A stretch of 64,000 nt of DNA from assembly GCA_036023115.1 (NCBI GenBank), contig JAYKKT010000061.1:18513501-18577500 (forward strand). Direction: 5' to 3'. The translations under genes and the position numbers were made by a program. The notes under the pieces are model-generated. The model saw only the letters and a program-made list of their open reading frames with translations. It made no database searches and was not told the DNA's origin. This DNA comes from Brasenia schreberi. Taxonomy: Eukaryota; Streptophyta; Magnoliopsida; Nymphaeales; Cabombaceae. Position 1 is the first letter of the stretch; the number at the start of each line of letters is the position of its first letter. Shown piece after piece: positions 60,295-64,000 of this stretch.

Positions 60295-60756
60295 TGAGTT
60301 GCATAGCATATCCGCCAAACTCGAGATATTGTGCATACTTGCATTCAAAGAAGCCCCGAATACCCCGTGCAAACATGCCAATCTTAGGCCACTTGATGCA
60401 CACACATCCCGCTTAAGTAGATAAAATCTAAAGACTTAGATACGTGCAACCCCACGTAAATAAAATCTACAAACAGGCATACAAATCGATCAAGTACTTT
60501 CATACTCTTTTCAAAAGTCCATGCTTGTTCAAAATCGATATTTTCTAAAGCGTTTAAATTGACCCTTGAGCACCGGTTCAAGAAGGTTTACAACGAAAAG
60601 ATCCCACTTGTCCACAGTCGCCTCATAAGTCAGATATTTCAAAATATACTTTACTAGTTTGAGTAAGCTAGTTGGCACGCCCTAAAGCGACTTAGACACG
60701 AAAAAAGGTTCACTTCAGGCCTAAGAACCTAGAGTGAAAATTTTCATGTGTCTACA
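60295..60756 (+). repeat. T5 5' LTR, fragment 3 (U5 end)
   Basis: Resumes T5 LTR sequence after T4 and ends GTGTCTACA at 60756. U5 hairpin 60653-60672 (ACTAGTTT/AAGCTAGT) and PBS-like word TGGCACGCCC 60673-60682. Confidence 0.9.
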
Positions 60757-60760
60757 GATT

Positions 60761-60778
60761 TGGCATGCCCGGTGGGAC
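60761..60778 (+). promoter_or_regulatory. T5 primer-binding site
   Basis: TGGCATGCCCGGTGGGAC, four bases after the LTR. Confidence 0.85.
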
Positions 60779-60897
60779 ATGGGTCTTAAGGAAAATCGAT
60801 AAAAACAAGCAAAGCTCTTGAAAAATTTTCCAGAAAAGTATTTAACTCTTTGCCTTTTTGTATATTTCATAGTTGATTTTTGAAAAGCATCGGAGTC

Positions 60898-61872
60898 ATG
60901 TCGAGTTTAGACTCTAATGAGGTGACCAGCCAGGTCTCGCGCACATCAAGTTCTCACTCAAAGAGATTTTCGAAAAATAGAAATAAGAGAGAAGAAATCG
61001 AGGATTTGCGAAAGGACTATGAAGCCAAGATCGTTGCATTTAGCCAAGAGGCCGAGGCAGCTGATTCGTGTTCGTCTCACGGCGAACTAGCAAAGGCTAA
61101 AAAGAAATTTGAAAAAACTCACAAACCCAAGGAAACCTCCGCTATGGAGGGAAACCAATACTACAAGTCCTTCACTCACAAGGACCGTGAAGCCCTACAG
61201 CAGCTGCTAAAAGGGCAAAATAAAGAGAAAAGAATATAAGCCCTATCTGATTTCCTTCCTCTGGATTACGAAACAGACAGTGACGATGAAATACCGAATT
61301 TCCATCGGTATGATGACACAGGGGATCCTCGATCCCACTTGCAACTCTTTTCTCGTCGAGCCCACAAGAAAAAGAAGGACTCGATGAAGTGGATTTATTG
61401 GTTTCCCTTTTCCCTCAAAGGAACTACTTCAAAATGGCTCGCTTCTTATGATTTGAGTCAGTTCGCAACTTTTGAAGAGTTAGCGAACTGCATTATACAA
61501 AGGTTTTCGCATAACGTAGAAGTGACTCCAACCTTAAATACTTTGAGGGATACAAAACAAGCGGCGAACGAGGATGTACATGCATTCATCGTTCGATGGA
61601 GGTCCCTCCTAGGGCAAGTGGGAGAACCCATCTCAGAAGAATGCGCAGTGATGCTCATCCTCGATAATTTCAAAAATGATTTGAAAACCCTTCTCTCCCT
61701 ACATGAAATCTCAACTTTTCACAAGTTGATCAAAAAGGCTTCTCTTTTCAAAACAAATCTAAAGAAGGGAGTCTACGATCACTTGTGGAAAGGGAGTGTT
61801 GTTCCAAAAACTCACTTGGAAAAACCCGAAACTTACGGGTTAACCACAATGGACAAAGGGGCAAAGCCCTAG
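60898..61872 (+). pseudogene. T5 gag, N-terminal part and core
   Basis: From ATG 60898 (MSSLDSNE; an upstream TTG at 60880 is in frame). Coiled-coil segment EEIEDLRKDYEAKIVAFSQE, basic spacer, an in-frame TAA at 61237-61239 (Tyr codon in T1), then the Gag core (WIYWFPFSLKGTTSKWL) to a TAG at 61870-61872. Confidence 0.9.
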
Positions 61873-62494
61873 AAAGTTGCAAACGTCTGAGTGGATCCAA
61901 GCCCGGCGAGCACTTCTAAAAATTTTGAGAATTTTGAAAATAAAGAAGAGAAAAAATTACAAAGCCTTTTGAAAAACGGGAGTATACTCCACTCGGGCAA
62001 TCTGTGTCGGAGGTCCTGGACCTCCTACTTGCCCAAGGAATGATCGAACTCCCTGAGATTCCCGAGGGAACCACTTCCAAGGGGAAGTTTTTAAATCGAT
62101 TTTGCAAGTATCGTCGGCTCAAAGGCCATGATACAAAGCAATGTTTTTCCCTATTCAACAAGATTGAGAACTTGATAGCGCAGAGCCGGCTCCAGGTCAC
62201 TGAGGAACCAGAGCCTACCCAAGCTATTTTCAAAGAACCCTTCCCCAACCACGCAAGTACCAGTGGGAAGGGCAAAGAGGTATGTGCTTTAACGATTTGA
62301 AAGAGTCTAGCGCATGCATATCATTTTGGGTTTTCTACTTGTGCACCATCTCTCATCCTTCATAGGAAAATCGCCCCCAAGTAGTAATCGGGGGAGCACC
62401 CAGAGTCCCGCCCTCGGTTAAACCTGTTTTACAAATCCAAGGTGCTTCAAAGCACACGAGTAGAGCCATCATAGGTGCGAGCCCTAGGCAGGTC
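61873..62494 (+). pseudogene. T5 gag, knuckle part
   Basis: Frameshifted near 61950. The knuckle reads CKYRRLKGHDTKQC, so the first His is Arg and one zinc ligand is lost. A TGA after LTI (62298-62300) and further stops break the tail. Confidence 0.87.
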
Positions 62495-63232
62495 GTGGGG
62501 GAAGTGACTAGGTCTGGAAGGATCTATCAACCCCCGCATCTACAAAATGCTAAAAAAGTGGTCAATATACCTAGCCCTTCAAAAGCATGTATTCCTAGGA
62601 TCTCGCCAAAAACGGACAAAGGCAAAGTTGTTTTAACCTTGTATGATTTTGAAAATCATCTTTCAAAGATTCCAATTAACATGTCCATCCTAGAGCTGAT
62701 ACAAACCTCGCCTAGGCATAGACTTGTTTTAGAGAAAATTCTAGAAAGAGCCAAGGTTAGCTCAAACATAACCCCAAAGTCCTTGTCAACCCAAGTGGCA
62801 TCTATAGGTGCAAAAATGCTCATCGTGTTCTCAGAAGAGGATATCGAAAGACCCTATGAATCCCACAACCAGGCCCTGCATATCGAGGTGGTATTGAATC
62901 ACCATCCTTTGGACAGGTGCGTAGTTGATGGGGGAGGAGGTCTCAACATCCTTCCGTTCCATGTGGCATATCAAATCGGAGTTGCCTTGACCTCCGTAAA
63001 CCCAAGCCCCATCGTGATCACTGGATACGATGGGAATGCGTCTAGACCCTTAGGATCCATAGAATTACCCATGGAAACGGGGGGCATAGCCCACATGGGG
63101 GTGTTCCACGTCTTAGACATTCACCCCTACTATAACCTATTGCTTGGGAGGCCATTGATACACAGCCTGCGAGCTGTGCCATCCACCTTCCATAGGTGTG
63201 TAAAAATCCCTTCGAGGATCAAGTCGTGGTAA
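62495..63232 (+). pseudogene. T5 Gag tail and aspartic protease
   Basis: GEVTRSGRIYQPP leads without break into protease with VVDGGGGLNILPF and LLLGRPLIHS (Trp to Leu). Frameshift near 63214 moves the C-terminal end out of frame. Confidence 0.9.
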
Positions 63233-63735
63233 TTCTAGGTGAGAGTCACCCTCAGCTTCAGGGAATACAGAATTTCCCATGCTTATCAGGTCACCCAGCC
63301 TTGGAGGATAATCTGGGGCAAGTATTGGTCGAGCCACCCAAGCTCATCCTTCAAAACCCTAGGAAGGTGTTGTGTATCAAGGGGCAGCCCAAGGCTCGCC
63401 CACTCAAAACCATCACGATCCTAGATAAAAAGCCATATAAGCATAACATGGACGATAGCAAGTTCCAAAACCACGAATTATATCAAAACTTTTCAAAAAA
63501 CAAAAAATCGTGGAACATGCTATTGAACATGGGATATATGCTCTACCAAAGTCTAGGGACACAAAGCTAGGGTCTCCTTGAGCCCATATTGCCTAGAGCC
63601 AACCCAAGGCGATATGGGATCAGCTATACTCCCAAAATACCACCAAAACCACCACTTGTGACCACCTGGGTCAAGGGTGCCCTGGAGCCTAGTGAAGCAG
63701 AAACCTACGATTTAGACCTCTTATTTAGAGTCTAA
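63196..63735 (+). pseudogene. T5 linker and G-patch
   Basis: DQVVVILGESHPQLQG, proline-rich linker, MDDSKFQNHELYQ, then SWNMLLNMGYMLYQSLGTQS. A TAG (63568-63570; CAG in T1) interrupts the domain; the frame continues GLLEPILPRAN, RYGISY and ends LDLLFRV with TAA at 63733-63735. Confidence 0.85.
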
Positions 63736-63739
63736 CTTG

Positions 63740-63759
63740 TGGCGTTTTCCTTTGTAGGT
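63740..63759 (+). promoter_or_regulatory. T5 acceptor-like site
   Basis: GGCGTTTTCCTTTGTAGGT directly before the pol ATG at 63760. Confidence 0.45.
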
Positions 63760-64000
63760 ATGATGGAAAATCCCTTCTTAAACCAAAAATCAAAAAAATT
63801 GAAAAATCTTGAAATTCAAAAACAATTTGGAAAACCTCAAAAACCAAAAACATTAGAAATTTGTGCAAAAACCAAAAAAACTGTTGTTTGTATAGCTCCA
63901 AGTGTCTTTGCTTTACAAAAATCCAAAAAAATCAAAAATTTAGAAATCTCCAAAAACAAAATCCTGTATATACCAGCTCCTGGTAAAAGTTTGGAAAAGG
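63760..64000 (+). CDS. T5 pol, N-terminal tail (continues past the window)
   Basis: Open from ATGATGGAAAATCCC to the window edge, 80 codons. Lys-rich tail with LQKSKKIKNLEIS and LYIPAPGK, matching T1 and T3. It is the only copy here in which the frame is open from the ATG right after the acceptor-like site, and so defines the likely pol start. Confidence 0.8.
   Translation, partial: MMENPFLNQKSKKLKNLEIQKQFGKPQKPKTLEICAKTKKTVVCIAPSVFALQKSKKIKNLEISKNKILYIPAPGKSLEK

Larger units (their letters stand above)
60757..64000 (+). mobile_element. T5: oldest visible Tat-like element, interior (continues right)
   Basis: Primer site, gag, protease, G-patch and start of pol in plus order. Its 5' LTR is broken into three visible pieces by T3, S4 and T4, and starts outside the window. 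RT onwards lies beyond the right edge. Confidence 0.93.

Overview
The window looks like heterochromatic DNA from a flowering-plant nuclear genome and holds nothing I can recognise as a host gene. Almost every base belongs to Ty3/gypsy LTR retrotransposons of one related group. The pol order is reverse transcriptase, a degenerate RNase H, a second archaeal-type RNase H with a complete D-E-D-D set, then integrase. That order, the Gag knuckle C-x2-H-x4-H-x4-C and the protease motif DGG point to the plant Tat lineage. LTRs are very long (2.3-3.4 kb), start TGTAAACACCCC, end in CTACA, and sit between 5-bp target-site duplications. The species cannot be told from this sequence.

The insertions are nested. 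I name them T1-T5, S1-S4 and B. T5 (+ strand; 46293-64000, continuing right) is the oldest host seen. Its 5' LTR was hit by T3 (- strand; 31554-46292, left part outside), by solo LTR S4 (46631-49993) and by complete element T4 (+ strand; 50347-60294). T3 was hit by solo LTRs S2 (32839-36118) and S3 (42816-46239) and by LTR B (+ strand; 29782-31553). B was split by T2 (- strand; 13745-29781 visible). T2 was hit by solo LTR S1 (20412-23613) and by the youngest element T1 (- strand; 1-13744). This gives the chain T5 > T3 > B > T2 > T1. S1-S4 and T4 have exact duplications on both sides (ACGAC, GTATC, ATTTT, GCCTT, TGAGT).

T1, T2, T3 and T5 carry the remains of gag - protease - G-patch in one frame, then a stop, a conserved acceptor-like TTTGTAG and a separate pol. 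All are broken by frameshifts and stops; T2 is closest to intact, with a complete integrase. T4 is different. It has both LTRs, a primer site and a polypurine tract, but no Gag core, protease, RT, RNase H or integrase. It keeps a Gag-like coiled coil, four tandem 33-residue repeats and the G-patch, so it looks like a non-autonomous partner.

The most interesting signals are outside the classical genes. Every LTR right end seen (U5) repeats the first ten bases of the tRNA primer site beside a hairpin whose arms covary. A hairpin abuts the polypurine tract, and another lies in the 3' noncoding region. LTRs also carry hairpin-bearing tandem repeats of about 110 bp, candidate splice donors and telomere-like G-rich tracts.
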